A DNA stretch of 64,000 nt from Botryotinia globosa (GCA_014898425.1 RCSZ01000004.1:2232001-2296000); one strand, 5' to 3'; counted from the first letter of the stretch, positions 46,586-59,838 are shown. A program made the numbers and translations. Notes: a model not told the origin generated them from the sequence alone.

Positions 46586-48899
46586 CTAGAATTCCCCAAT
46601 ACCTCTGACTTCCTCAGGAATTACTTCTTCTCTCCATTTGACACCACCTTCCACATCAACACCACCTTTGACCCACTCATTTTCCCGAACTTTTTCCAAT
46701 GTCCATCTACTCCTTGCTCTCTTCAACAATCCCTCTGTAACCTCCATTGCACCCAACAGTCCCTTTTCCTTGAATTTATCGGGGTCACTCTCATGATCTC
46801 CCTCTTCACCGAAATATTCAATCCATCTCCATTCAACTCGTGCAATTCGATGACTTGTTCGACTGCGTTGTTTGTGTCCTTCGGGCATCCCTGGATTAGG
46901 ATCGAATGGCAATCTACTTTCCAGTAATGCATAGAGTAAGACACCAAGAGACCAAGCATCAGTAGCGCGTCCATCATATGGTTGACCCATGATAACTTCC
47001 GGGGCAGCATAATCATCTGATCCACAACGGGTAGTAAGTTTTTCATCATCGGCTACGCGGCGAGAGAGACCGAGGTCGGTGAGGGTGATGATGGAGTAAG
47101 GATATTTAGTCCAGTCTTGCGGTTTTGCAAGTTCATGTTGCGGAAGGTTGACCAAGACATCTGAACACAGAGGAGACTTGGTTAGTATGTGATGTTTGGA
47201 TTCAAATCAATCAACAAAGAAATTTTTTCAAAAACTTACTTTCTAATTTGATATCCCGGTGAACAATACGCCTATCGTGTAGGTATTGAACAGCACCAAT
47301 CAGCTCTGCAAACATCCGTCCAAGTAACGATGGGACGAGAATATCTCGATGCTGACTGGCCACTTCAAATAGATCTCCACCGGGACAATAACTCAAAACC
47401 AGGATAGCTCTTGTCTCCTCTATGCTCCAAGCTTTGAGATGAACCAATGAAGGATGGTGTATCGATTTCATGATTTCCAATTCACGTTTTAGCGACATTT
47501 CTACTCTTTCTTCAGATGCCCCTCCTTTCGGACCATGTTCACAAATCTTAATCGCGACCAATTTTTTTCGGTCGACTTTTGTCTCAGCAGGTGTAACAAT
47601 CGATTCAATCCCGAACACACCATCTTCATCGATGCGACCTTCATCATCTTGGACTTGACTGGTAGCCAAAATCACTTTGCTGAAAGTGCCTTGGCCCAAA
47701 ACTTTTATACCTCTCCATCTTCGTCGTTTGGAATCATTTCTGGTATACGCATCAAAATATTCACATCTCGATTTCCGAAGAGCTCTAGGTATGTTATTAG
47801 TGGTCAATGATGAATCACTATCACTGCTCTCCCCTCCTGTTCGACTCGATGGTGGGGTTGGTGGTCTTGGGATGGGAGCCAATCCTCGTTGAACTGCTAA
47901 ATGTGGTTCTCTCCGCATATGCATGTCTGATTGTGGACCATCTGCCGCTCCATCCATGATGAGAGCATGTGAACCCGATACAGTGATATTCCGAGGTTTT
48001 GGAACCTGAGAAGCTTCCGGTACATACTCGCTCATGCTTCTGTTCCTAGTATGTCCTTCTGCATTCTTTTTTCGGTTTGTTTGAGCATCCGGGAACCCCG
48101 ATTCGCCAACATTTGTTATCAATCCATGATATGTCCTTCTCTTTTGCTGATTTGCCATCGCAGAGGCAACTGATTCACCATTTGACGTGATCAGAGCCGC
48201 ATCCGAATGCATTGGTAGCATTTGCTCGCGGGATGTCCGTCTCGAGTTTAATCGTTTCCATGGTCCAGGTGAATCTCCCGACATGAGTGGTGAGGGTAGA
48301 GGTGTTACATCTGCCATCGCACTCAACATTGGTGAGGACAATGCAGAGTTTGGCGCCGAACCGTTACTACCTATGCTACTCGCCAGTACATTCTTCACAC
48401 TTGGAGTTCGCGCGAGAGACATTCCCATCTGCCCACCGGATCTTGATGGAATTCGTGTCGTATCGGGAGATTCGCGCTCAGTGACTCCGGTTCCTGTGCT
48501 GGCAGATGTTATTGTATAACCACCTGGAACGATATCGGTTTGTATTCGCAGACTCGCGCTGAGAGGACTCGAAGTTTGACTATATGACGAATCTATATTT
48601 GGGTGAAGACGAGAAGTGGTGTCAAGCGCGAGTGGGGTGTGTGCCTCGTTTGTGGAAGTGGATCTGCTGTGAGGGGGCGAAGGTGCTATGGTATTGGATT
48701 TGAAGATGGCAGTGAAAGCTGGCATTTGATTTGATTGAAGAGATAAAGGTAGAGAAATGATAGAGTTTTGTGTTGCTTTTACGCCGTTCATAAAGGTGGT
48801 TGTACTATGCCCAGCTTGGTCGGACATTAGACCTGACACAGCTTCGAGACTTCCATTTTGTATTCGGCTCTCGAGCATTCTTTGTTCCGAATTCGACAT
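46586..48899 (-). CDS. Serine/threonine protein kinase related to yeast Prr1
   Basis: Minus-strand exons 47240-48899 and 46586-47160, with a 79-bp intron splitting the catalytic loop at HRDIKLE|N, giving 744 aa. The first 390 residues are Ser/Thr/Pro-rich and disordered, with likely regulatory phosphosites. The kinase domain shows GQGTFSKV (P-loop), VAIKI (Lys), KRELEIMKSI (helix C Glu), HRDIKLEN, then TDLGLSRRV in place of the usual DFG. TTRCGSDDYAAPEVIMG (activation loop/APE) follows, then YDGRATDAWSLGVLLYALLESRLPFD and SRTSHRIARVEWRW. The last two blocks resemble Prr1-type fungal kinases, implicated in pheromone/MAPK regulation in yeast. The exact orthologue is uncertain. A Glu-rich tail ends the protein. 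Confidence 0.85.
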
Positions 48900-49276
48900 G
48901 ACAGGGAGAATGCGGGATAATTGGAGTGAAGGTATAATTTTTCTTTTCTTTTCTTTTCTTTTCTTGTCGTTCCTTGTAGGATACAGAAGAGGAAGAGGAA
49001 ATCGAGGGTGAGGGAGACAATTAAATGCAAAGTAACGTTATGATAACTGATTTTCCAGGGATTGTGTTTTGATATACTGCAGCGTGACTAGGTACGGTAC
49101 CTAGTAAATCCCAATCAACAATCGACCATACAATCAATCCAATATCACCTCGATAGACGAATCAACAAAGGAGAGGACGAGGCGTACGGATGAATTGATT
49201 GATTGCATGTAGTTGTATTGTATTGTGTTGTATTGTATTGTGTTGTGTGTGTTGTGTTTGTTGGATTGTATATATG

Positions 49277-49311
49277 TAGGTAGGTAGGTAGGTAGGTAGG
49301 TAGGTAGGTAG
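49277..49311. repeat. (TAGG)n microsatellite
   Basis: Almost nine uninterrupted copies of the 4-bp unit in the kinase upstream region. Confidence 0.9.
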
Positions 49312-49539
49312 CATGTACTGTGTGGATGATTCGATTGAGAAATATAAAGTGAAGTGGGGGTTGTGAGGACAATAAATGAATGGATAAGATGGGGATGTGA
49401 GTGTGAATGTAATGTGGATAGAGGAAGAAATGAAGCTAGTGACGACAGCAAGCAAGGTGAAGAAGAAGAAAATATATAGTAATTTACCGATAGGAGGAGG
49501 ATAATTTGATTGATTTGATATATTTATTTATAACCCAAT

Positions 49540-49551
49540 TATATATATATA

Positions 49552-49582
<31 letters not shown>

Positions 49583-49589
49583 AGATATA
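49540..49589. repeat. (AT)n followed by (GATATA)n
   Basis: About 25 bp of AT dinucleotides, then four copies of the GATATA hexamer. Confidence 0.9.
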
Positions 49590-49763
49590 AAACGAGTATC
49601 ACGGGAGAAAGTGGAGAGAAGATGAAAAGAAGAGAGGAGTAGAGAAGAAAGGAATGGTAGATACCTAGTCGGAAGAGTGAATTGAGTGAATGGAGTGAAC
49701 GGAATGAGTGCTTTTCGTATTCGTGGGTTGAGTTGAAATTGCTTGGAGACTATTATTATTTGT

Positions 49764-49812
49764 TCTGGCTCTGGCTCTGGCTCTGGCTCTGGTCTGGTCT
49801 GGTCTGGTCTGG
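49764..49812. repeat. (CTGGCT)n then (CTGGT)n
   Basis: Hexamer array changing into a pentamer array, then GGGG. Confidence 0.85.
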
Positions 49813-49835
49813 GGTTGGGTTCATTTCATTTCACT

Positions 49836-49974
49836 TTACACTTCACTCACATCAGGCTTCACTCACATCAGGCTTCACTCATACCAGGCTTCACTCATTT
49901 CACACTTCACTCTTCACACTTCACACTTCACACTTCACTCTTCACTCTTCACACTTCACTCTTCATTCTTCACA
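49836..49974. repeat. Degenerate CTTCACTCTTCACA minisatellite
   Basis: A pyrimidine-strand array of CTTCACTC, CTTCACAC and CACATCAGGCTT words. Confidence 0.8.
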
Positions 49975-52564
49975 GACCTTAGACGCCTCGTGTCACATCT
50001 ATAAAGTTTCGATACAAGTACATGTTTGATAGCTCGGTCGGTCGGTAGTTTCCTACTGTATAACTATTATCTGCAAAGAGCTGACTAATCGTAATCTACC
50101 ATCCACTGGTGATCCATCGTAATTAAAGTCTTGCTCTATGGTATAGGTAGGTCCTAATAAAGTATATATGTACGGACCAGTGGACTAGATAACCCTTTCC
50201 CTTTCTCCAACCAACCAAAGACAAATTCCCCCATACAGACAGAGCACATGCATCTTCAACAGTCAGTCAGTCACAAGTACCACCAGGTGTACCTTCTCCT
50301 CTGATCCTCCCTCCCTCATCTTCCCGCCGCGGGATGAATGAAACCCTGGCTTCAATTGATACACCAGATATTACCTACACCACCAATGGATTCCTCTCCG
50401 GACCCGGCTGATTCTCTTCAAGGGTCACGCTTTAACTTTTACGCTCAAGAGTCAAGTAACGTTAGAAAAGCTAAAAATCGATAGGGCAATTTCACATCCA
50501 ACGTGGGTGGAACGATAGGCAAGGCAAGATGATATTGATATCAAATGAACAGGGGATCTATCATCTATCTTTGACAAACAAGGGATCATTATCTTCTTAC
50601 CTACTCATAACTACCTACCTCATCACTCCAAAACCACTCTTCATGATAAGAATCATACCATCCTTCATTCTCTTCTCTCTCTTTCCTGGCTTACACTTGG
50701 TGGAAATATTACGGAGTCGACCCTCAGCTATTTCTCTTTCCTTCTGTCACTCAGACTGATCTTGATGAAAACAGTAACCCGGGCATCTCGGATATGCCGA
50801 TATTGGAATGGATTAACAGCTCCTTTTGGTCCAGAAAGGTCGATGTCGGTAATTATTCATTACAACCGCTCTTTGAAAGCTCTTGAGTCTTGATACATGA
50901 CAGATTCATACGATACTCATATCCATATCCATAGCCTCTTTTTTCCCTCCTCTTGTAAGTAAGCCTCTGAATGAGGAGTGTCTACCCAAGCAGTGTGACG
51001 TCTTCATCACTCTTCGCTTCTTCCATTCCTCGATGTTTATATAAGTTTCAAATGGGAAAGAATGTATATTCATTGGGGTGATTCAGAATTCTTGATGAAC
51101 GATGAAAAGAATGGAGAAGAGAGAACAAATTCCTACCCATCCTATCCTACTGGTATCAAACGAATCCCTAGTAGATATCTTGAACTCACTCATCACTCTT
51201 TTTGCTTCTTTTCAAGGTTCAGTCTGCGTGTGATTTTTTTTGACATTTTTGCTGCCATGTTATGGAGAAGTCAAGTCTTGTTATATGCAGAAAGTGGATT
51301 TTGGCGTCACCATACATTTTAATGACCCTCACCCCCTTCATCGAATCCGGTTAAGGCAAACTGGCTTAAACGAACATGACATGTACGGAGTATCATCTAT
51401 CATACAAATGTCATATCATCAACAGACATGATACCAAAGCAGGTCCTTCGCTATTCATTCTCCTTCTCTCTGTGTACAGACGGTACTCGGGGTTCAATCC
51501 ATTATCTCTTCAAGTCTCGAGTATCTTCTGCATTCTCCCTTCTCCCTTCTTTTAATTTTGTACCTGGATCTCCGGCCCACCCAATCGACTTGCCCCACCA
51601 TATCAAAATCCTTTTGATATTCCATCCATCCCATGCTCCCACGCGGCGCCAAGAAAAGATAAACGCTCAATTGAAATTGAGGTTGGTGTTCTCGAGGGAT
51701 TCAAGACAAGATTTCCGAACCGCCGGCTGATCATCCATCCTCATTCTCACCATCAAGAGAGCATTAGGTACCGGTACATACACATGAAGAAACCATGACA
51801 ACAATACAATATCCCACGTTTGCAGACAACATCTCCAATTGGATGCGGACCTTGGATGTCATCAACAAGGATACGTTTTACCCGCAACCAAACCACTGTT
51901 TGATGCTTGTTTGTACGACATAAAACACGCTCCTGTGCGTTGTAGAATCTAGAAGGATGTGTTTCATATGTTGCATGGGAACAAGTCATGTGAACAAGTC
52001 ATGTGAATTGGTCTTTGTGGGTAAACAATCATCTCGGAAAGAAGTCTTATTACTCTCGTTCTCGCCATCCGATTGCTCTCAAAGTCTTTCCGGCTAACCA
52101 CACCCTTCATGCATTATCTAGTTGAAAAGCAAACACACGGACATGACTATCCTCACACCCCCAGAAATTATATCTTCGCCTCAATATTCATTTACTCCGA
52201 CATCGGTAACGAAAATGAAATTTAACAACATCACTCCCTTATCATTGTCATGAAAACTCCATGATTCATCGACTTGACCCACAATCTTTGTATCATTCTG
52301 CCCCGGTTTTTCACAAGACAATCGCGCGGTAAAGGAACTAACATATGAATGGGGGATTCTAGGTAGGTATTGCCGCGAGCCTCGGCATGGCGTCTCTTTG
52401 GTTTGAACGCTTTTCCCTAACTTTTCCTCGTGTTTCCCCTTTACTTTACCTTTTGCTTCATTCATATTGTCAGTGGCAATTGTTCTAGACTTCTTTCTGT
52501 CCATTCAGTTTCGAATTTCACATATAGTCCATATCAGAACGTATTCAAAAATACAACAGTTACA

Positions 52565-53645
52565 ATGAGTAAGAAAGGGGATTTTGCCGCCGTCCGAAAG
52601 GATATTGTTGGCCTTTTACACCAACCAGAATATGATGATGGTAGTGCTGGACCAGTTCTTGTGCGCTTAGCATGGTATGTGATCTTGCATTCCATGTCTT
52701 CTCTAAACTATGCGCAATCAATGCGATCCACTTCGGCGCAGATGATTCCTTCTCATTCACAAACTAATATCATCTAGGCATTCGGCTGGAACGTACGATT
52801 CTGAAACGGATACAGGTGGATCTAATGGAGCCGGTATGCGATACGAGAGTGAAGGAGGAGATCCAGCAAACGCTGGTCTTCAACACGCGAGAGTCTTCCT
52901 CGAACCAGTCAAAGCCAAGCATCCCTGGATAACATATGCGGATCTCTGGACATTAGCAGGAGTTGTGGCGATCAAAGAAATGGGTGGACCAGATATCCCA
53001 TGGCAAGGTGGACGAACAGATTATGTCGATGATTCGAAATTGCCCCCGCGAGGACGTCTACCCGATGCAGCACAAGGGTCCGATCATCTTCGATGGATTT
53101 TCTACCGCATGGGATTTAATGACCAGGAAATCGTGGCGCTGAGTGGAGCTCATAATCTGGGACGATGCCATAGCGATCGATCTGGATTCGAGGGAGCTTG
53201 GGTTAATAATCCTACGAGATTTTCGAATCAATATTACAGACTTTTGCTTTCTCTTCAATGGCGCAAAAAGAAGTTGGCGAATGGAATCGAACAATTCGTC
53301 AACTATGATGAGGATACCGAGACAGAATTGATGATGCTCCCAACGGATTTGGCTCTGACGCAAGATAAGGAGTTCAAGAAATGGGTCGGGCAATACGCAG
53401 ATGATAAGGAAAAGTTCTTTGAAGATTTCAGTAAAGTCTTTGCAAAGTTGATTGAGTTGGGTATTCAAAGAGATAGCGAGGGTAATATTACAAACTTGGA
53501 TAATGAAAAGGGTGGATATCATTCAGCACCAAAGAAGAAGGATACTCCTGGTAGTCCAGCGAAGAACACAGATGATAAGAAAGTGGATGTCAGCGAAGCT
53601 GCACCATTGCAAGAGGAGAATAAGGAATTCAAGTCGAAGTTGTAG
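52565..53645 (+). CDS. Cytochrome c peroxidase-type heme peroxidase, cytosolic form
   Basis: Exons 52565-52674 and 52778-53645, with a 103-bp intron that splits the codon of the distal Trp (TG|G), giving 325 aa. It reduces H2O2. Distal-side residues are Arg34, Trp37 and His38 in LVRLAWHSAG. The proximal His is in [12 protein letters not shown], and the CCP-type Trp radical site is in [32 protein letters not shown] and FAKLIELGI close the class I peroxidase fold. There is no mitochondrial presequence, unlike Ccp1, so it belongs with the fungal CCP2-like putative heme-binding peroxidases, whose electron donor is not settled. The C-terminus adds a Lys/Asp/Pro-rich tail of about 45 residues. Confidence 0.93.
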
Positions 53646-53653
53646 GAGTTGTG

Positions 53654-53715
<62 letters not shown>

Positions 53716-54076
53716 AATACTAGAAGCCTGGTTTTGATTTAGGGAGGGGCGGAAGGGTGGATTACAGTTATAGATGTATAGTGGATAGAGACAACTAGAG
53801 AGGCAAAGATTTTAGACTTTATAAAAGATAGACTAGATCTAGACATAGCAATAATAATAGATGGCGTACAACTACTAGTCGACGCTATGCAATTTGGGAA
53901 AGTGCAACCAAATTTTTTCTTTTCTTAGAACATGTATACATCATTTCATCTATCCATCTATTCATCTCATCCTTCAATCATACTCACCAAATCCATCCCC
54001 CTAATTCCAAAACATCAACACCACGATCACATGAACCCTACAAAAAAACCTCACCCCCGCCCCCCGCCCCAGCAAC
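53646..54076. other. 3' flank of the peroxidase gene and 5' flank of the next gene
   Basis: Starts with the TG array, then unique sequence with TC-rich leader text before 54077. Confidence 0.6.
53655..53714. repeat. (TG)30 microsatellite in the peroxidase 3' UTR
   Basis: Sixty bases of pure TG beginning 10 bases after the stop codon. Confidence 0.95.
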
Positions 54077-56177
54077 ATGCGCTCCCTCTTCTCGCGGTCC
54101 CCGGATCTCGAAGGAGGCCAAAATCGCAGCACGTACCAAAAAGGATTCACGGGCGATCATCGCGGACGCACACACATCCCTCGGAATCCCTCTCCCCTCT
54201 TCTCTCCCCACGCCCAACATTCGCCCTTTAGTGTTCCCTCGGCCTCCTATCGACACGATACCATTTTTCGGCCGCCGCCCAGTCCGAGTCCGAAGAGTGG
54301 GACTTTTAGTGTGGGGGAGGGGGTGGGGGTGGGAAATTTGGGGAGGGGGTTGGTGGATGAGAGATTGGGTTTGGATCGTTTGGATCGTTTGGATCAGGAG
54401 CAACTTGCTCGTCTTCATGAATATTTGGGTGTTCTTCCCGCGAGAGGGATGGGAACAGGAATGGGAATGGGAACGCCTCAGAGTGGGAGAAGAGGCTTTA
54501 GTATGAGTGATCCGAATGATGGGGATCGCGCTCTTCGTATTTCTCCCACTTCTGTGCCTACAAGTATACCGCCACCTGTCGCGCTTCCTACACCCCTCTC
54601 TCCACACTCCCGGCTCAAGAAAAATCTCAAGCATCAAGTTGCGGAACATCAGTTTCGGTCGAATAGAAATGGCAGTGTGGAGGGTGGTTGTGAGTATGAT
54701 TTGTTGGGGGATGAAGATAAGGAGGTGCATTATCACACGCGGGTTTTTCGAGAGGCGCTGAGGAATGCGTTGGGGGGTGTGCAGAGGGAAATGGGAGTTC
54801 AGGCGGCGGGAGCGGATAGAGATGTGGAGGGAAGGAAACCGGTCATGCAGAGGAGAGGTGCGAGTGAGGGGGTGAGAGAAGGTGGATTTACCGGACCGAT
54901 GGAGAGGGAGAGGAAAGAGGATGTGTCGCCGAGGGATTTGAAGGAGTTTTTGGAGAAATATGATCCCAGACCGGAGGATTTGCCGGATGTGTGAGTTTTC
55001 TTGGAGATGGGATGTGAGGAGGAGATGTGAGGAAGAGATGAAGAGCAGATGAAGATGCTAATCAGAAAATAGATACCCAATGGGTGAACATAGAGCAATG
55101 CTGCGAACGATGTATCTAGAGGATATCTTGCACGCGACGGCGAAATTGCATATGCATAATTGGATTTTGTTGAGTCGGAATGAGAAATATGAGGATTGTA
55201 GGTTGGGGTCAGGGTTTATGATTCCTGGAGCTTTTTCTTTTTCTTTTTCTTTTTTGAGGATGCGAAGTTTTGAAAATGCAAGCTCAAAGCTGGAGGATAG
55301 AAGATCAAGAATCAAACATCAGCTAACCAAATCTTCAAGTACGAATTCCCGCCCGCTGGGACCAAATCCAAGAAGATCTCGAAAAATACAGTATGTCTCC
55401 TTCTCCCTCACCCATCCCCATCCTCACCCCACTAACTTTCCTCCCCCTCCCCCAGCCCGCTCAATCCGCAACTACACCTACTGGCTCCGCTCTCCCATGG
55501 CACTCCTCGAACTCCCCAAATCATCTCTCCCCCCGCGCTTCCACCTCTACGGCAAACAACTCGCGATTCTCGAATGTGCGCGCGCGTGGAATCATCCGCG
55601 CGAAAGAGAGTGGATCGGTGAGTTGGAGAGGAAATTGGTCGCGTATCAGACGGATTGGAGTGTGAGTAATGGGGTTTGGGCGGGGGTGAGGAGGGGGGGT
55701 AGAGGGGGGAGGGGGAAAAGGGGATGGGGAAGAGGGGTGGGGAGATTTGTGGGGGGTGTTGTGGGTGAGTATTTTTTTTCTTTGTTGAGGGGGTTGCTGT
55801 TGCTTTTAAAATCTATCTTTGTCCCAAATAACCTCAACCCATCCAACCCCGGCTAATTCTCACCAGGTGCAAGCAGTATCCTCGCGCCCATCAGCATCCT
55901 CATTCTCTGGCCCGGTGGTATATCCCACACCGCCGGCGTAGGAATCATCGGAGTCAGCGTCGCGATTATGGGCATCATACTCGTATGGATTGTGGATGGA
56001 GAAGGAGAACACAAAAGTGGATGGCACGGTATGGAAGGGGAGAGAGATGGAGATGGAGATGGGAGAGGGGGGATTTTGGGAGGGGGAGAGGGAGAATGGG
56101 GGGTAAAGGGTGTCATGCTGGTTTTGGGAGCGTATGCGGCGGTCTTGGCGGTGTTTTTGGGGGTTGCGGTTGTGTAG
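54077..56177 (+). CDS. Membrane protein with two or more C-terminal helices, DUF6594-like
   Basis: Five exons: 54077-54990, 55073-55197, 55340-55390, 55456-55764, 55867-56177. Introns are 82, 142, 65 and 102 bp, most with CTAAC/CTAAT branch points, giving 569 aa. The first 300 residues are Arg/Pro/Gly-rich and disordered. Then comes a helical part (GEHRAMLRTMYLEDILHATA, RIPARWDQIQEDLEKYTRS, LAILECARAWNHPRERE). A short basic Gly/Arg patch leads to hydrophobic segments ASSILAPISILILWPGG, VGIIGVSVAIMGIILVWIV and VMLVLGAYAAVLAVFLGVAV. This long soluble part plus terminal helix cluster resembles the fungal DUF6594 group, which has no known function. The exon frame closes exactly, but the family match is by pattern only. 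Simple GGGA-rich DNA in exon 4 could confuse the splice choice there. Confidence 0.72.
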
Positions 56178-57227
56178 TTGAATTTTTGGGTGGGAGGGAG
56201 AAGGGAGAAGGGAGAAGAGGGCAGAGGGCAGAAGGTGAGGAGAAATAAATAGTTTTTCTAATGCTGGTAAAGTTTTATTTCGTTAGTGTTATGGTATATG
56301 ATGTGATGTGATGCTTTTATTATACTATTCTGTGCTATGTGTTCTCTCAATGGTGTCCTGATGTGACTAAATGAATAATAAATCGGCTTATGAATCATAC
56401 TTTGTGATATATATAATTAAATATATCTAATTGATAACCGGACGTTATTATAATACTATGATTTTGGAGTGATATCATGGGATGTGTATAGTTAAGCAGG
56501 TAGGTAGGTGTCTAGGTATATATAGATAGATTTGTGTTATTCGCGGATTCGCTCTTTTGAGAGAGAGTTATTGGGATGAAGTAGTAGGGAATAGAATATA
56601 TTATTTAATAACCACTATCTATTTATCTATTTATCTATTTATCTCTTTGATATATAAATATAAGAAAATAAAGAAATGAACTATTAACAACTGATTCATA
56701 AACTCGATGATGCTATATATTAGTAAATGGAATGAGTGAGATGAGTGAGATAAGATGAGATGAAGATTAGTAAAAGATATCTACCTAGTTGTAGGTACTC
56801 TTACTTTCTAGGTAGCAAGATGTTTGTGTTTATTTTACATATGAATTTTATATTAATGGAGAGAGTAAGAGTAAAAGATATAGTTGAGAGAAGAAGGAGG
56901 AAGCGAGTTGTGAAGAGAAGGAGAAGAGAGTGGGGATGATGATATAGAGAGGAGAGTTTATTGGATTTGAAAGATTAAGAGATATATAGGAGATATACTT
57001 GACAAAATAATTAAAGATACATAATACAAATTAGAATTAACTATAACTTTTACAAATCTAAATCAAATAAGTTGAAATTAATTTGTATTATATGATTATG
57101 ATAACATTTATAATATATCGAATTTTCAGAAAAATCAAAATTAAATTGAATAAATTAAAAACTAATAAAATTGTTAAATTCACGAATCAAAAAATAATTT
57201 TTTTTTTTACTTTTTTAATTATTAGTA
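56178..57227. other. Intergenic, entering an AT-rich island
   Basis: GGGAGAA repeats directly after the stop, ordinary sequence to about 56990, then AT-rich text. No gene seen. Confidence 0.5.
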
Positions 57228-57843
57228 ATTCAATCAACTCTTTTTAATATTAAATATTTAAAATATAATTTAATAATAAAATATCTTCTATATTAAAAAT
57301 CACTTTTTTTGTTTATTAATATCTCTATCAATATTGAATATAATTCAAATCATTTTATTTTTATTTTTAGGATTTTTATAAATCGATTTTCAAAGCTTCG
57401 AAATATTGATTTTTAATTTGTATAAAATTCATATATAAATTTCAAATTTTATAAAATCTATAATAACTTTTAAGAAAAAAAAATCAAAAAAGATTGTAGA
57501 TTTTTATTATAAATTTATAAGATATTTGTTTTTAAAAAAAATCGAAAAATAAAAATATTCTTCATGATAAAGTTATAAAAAATTATATACAAGTTTAAAA
57601 TTTGTATATGATTTTTATACAAATTCAAAAATGAACATTTTAAAGTTTTAAATTTCAATCTAGAAAAATCCTCAAAATCTAAAAATTCTAATATAAATCT
57701 AGAATAGTTTGAATTATATATATATATAGATTTCTATTAAATTATATTTAAGATTGATAGAAATATTAATAAATTAAAAAAGTAATTTTTAATATAAAAA
57801 GATACCCCAAAAGAGAAATGACTCGAAAGTGGGGTGATTGACT
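57228..57843. mobile_element. RIP-degraded copy of the Fot1/pogo-like TIR element
   Basis: The right end, reverse complemented, reads AGTCAATCACCCCACTTTCG and is followed outside by TA. The left end ATTCAATCAACTC is preceded by TA. The interior aligns with 44150-44400: TATTAATATCTCTATCAATATT and TTTTATAAAATCTATAATAA occur in both in the same order. There is no coding frame. The left boundary is less sure than the right. Confidence 0.58.
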
Positions 57844-59838
57844 TATATAAAGAAGATAGCAGGGTGGACTAGTGTCATAATGCAAGAACCATGACACCTC
57901 CCTGACTTCTTTTCAAGTTCATCTCATTTTCAGATACTTCTCGTGGTAGTTTTGACATATTGTGTGCTCAAGCAATCTCTAACTTCGATATTTTAGCGAC
58001 TCCATCTCCATATTTGATTATATACAGCAACCGTGCACTCCTACTTGATCGAAACGCGTTTTTCAATATATTCCTCTAACCATCATATATTTATTATATT
58101 AATTATACTATCATAATATACTCCATTGAGATCAATTGATTATAATAATATTTCTTATATACAATTGAATCTATATAACCATAGAAAAATAATAGAAAGA
58201 GTAAAGGTAAATAATAATCATTAAGAAATTGTAAATACCCTTAGAATTGGAAAATCGATTATCATTTATATTATTAAAAAGAATCAATTGTATAATAATG
58301 AAAAGATTTTATTTAAAAAAGCTAAAAACAAATTATATATAAATTAAAACAAACGAGTTTTGCTATATTATATAAGATTATGATTTAAATCGATATATCA
58401 AAAGATAATTAATATTTGTAGATTGGATTATAAAAGAAATATTATCAAAAAGATTTTAAAGAATTATGGAATAATCAATTGAAAAGTTAAAAAAAGATTT
58501 GAATTTATAGAAAAATATATTATTAAAAAGCTAATTTGATATTTAAATTATAAAGAATAAATAATAAAATAATAAAAACTAATTTTCTAATCGAATAAAT
58601 ACTTTATAAAATAAAGAAAAAGAAAAAATCAAGAATAGGTTTTCTGTATACCAAATTAGAAATAAAATTGAAATATAATTCAAATTTATAATATATATAA
58701 GAATATAAAGATTATAATATAAAAAGATTTTTGTAATACCGAAAAAAGCAAATTATATATTATAAATAGAGATTTCAAAAATAAAAAGTTTAGATATAAT
58801 ACTAACTCTTATCTCAAAATTCTTAATAAAGAAATAGCTTTTTATTAAAAGAAATTAAATAAAAAATATCAATTCATATAGAATAATGTTTTTATATATC
58901 GAACTTATAAAATACTAATTTGATTTTAGGAAAAAAATATTTCCTTAATTAATCTCTAATCTTTTTATAATCTCATTCTCGACCCTATAAAATATATTTA
59001 ATAATATTTAAAAGTATATATTTTCAAAATGTTTTTAAATATTACGATAAATAAAAGTTAATCAGAATATATTAAACAAAGACTAAAAAGTACTCTACAA
59101 ACAGTTTGAGATATATTAAATGATAAATTATTTATAAATTTGAAAATTAATATAGAAAATAGAATTGAGGCTTATATCACAACAAAAAACTAATATATTA
59201 AATACTAAACAATTTAATTGAATTACTTTTACAGAATTTCATTATACTAATATATATATATAGATCAAGATATTCTGAAAGATTTAAAATATAATATTGA
59301 ATAATTGATTTAATAATAAAAGTTGAATAATATATGATTGAGACTAAAATCCGGGTAAAATCCGGTTGATCAAGTAGAAGTGCCCTAGTACTGTACATTA
59401 ATAGTTGCCCTAAAATTGTGCCTTACTTGTCTCTTCAGAACATCCATCTTGGAATTATTATACAACTATCTTTGTAATTCTTCGATAGGTAAACTCGGAT
59501 TTCCAACTGTCAAGTCCTAATTACTGTAAATCTGTCGACAAGATGGAGCTGCATTGCCATTCCGTGCCGGGTCTAGAAACCTAAAGCCACCAATAAAACC
59601 ATGTGTAGGAAGTCTTTGCAACCACAAAACGGTTCATATCATCCGGAAGCCCAACTCATTATTTCACCGGAAGAACTGGGTTGATAGAAATTTGAAATGC
59701 CCTCTTTTTCTCCGCCCCTCGTCTCCTAAGGGGTAGGAAAAATCGAAAAATCTTGTCTATTTTCCCTTTCTCCTGTCCTCTCCTCTCCCTTTACAGAAGC
59801 CTGTTTCAGCTCTGCTGCAGAATGGGAACCTCTCTTCT
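57844..59838. other. AT-rich island without recognisable ends
   Basis: 58060-59340 is almost pure A/T with short GA/AG words, consistent with an old RIP-mutated transposon whose family I cannot identify. 59340-59838 is ordinary 3' flank of the next minus-strand gene. Confidence 0.5.

Larger units (their letters stand above)
48900..52564. other. Long intergenic region between the divergent kinase and peroxidase genes
   Basis: 3.7 kb with several microsatellites at 49277-49975. The rest (50000-52560) is unique, pyrimidine-rich sequence with no supportable frame. It must hold both promoters and probably long 5' leaders; the CT-rich text at 52400-52560 directly precedes the peroxidase start. Confidence 0.55.

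Noticed and set aside
49134..49982. Several frames rich in Thr/Tyr/His/Leu near the kinase promoter
   Set aside because: They are translations of TAGG, TTGTATTG, CTGGCT and CTTCACTC simple repeats.
53932..54736. Overlapping plus and minus frames at the start of the DUF6594-like gene
   Set aside because: GC-rich low-complexity exon gives open frames on all strands; only the frame starting at 54077 joins the downstream conserved exons in phase.
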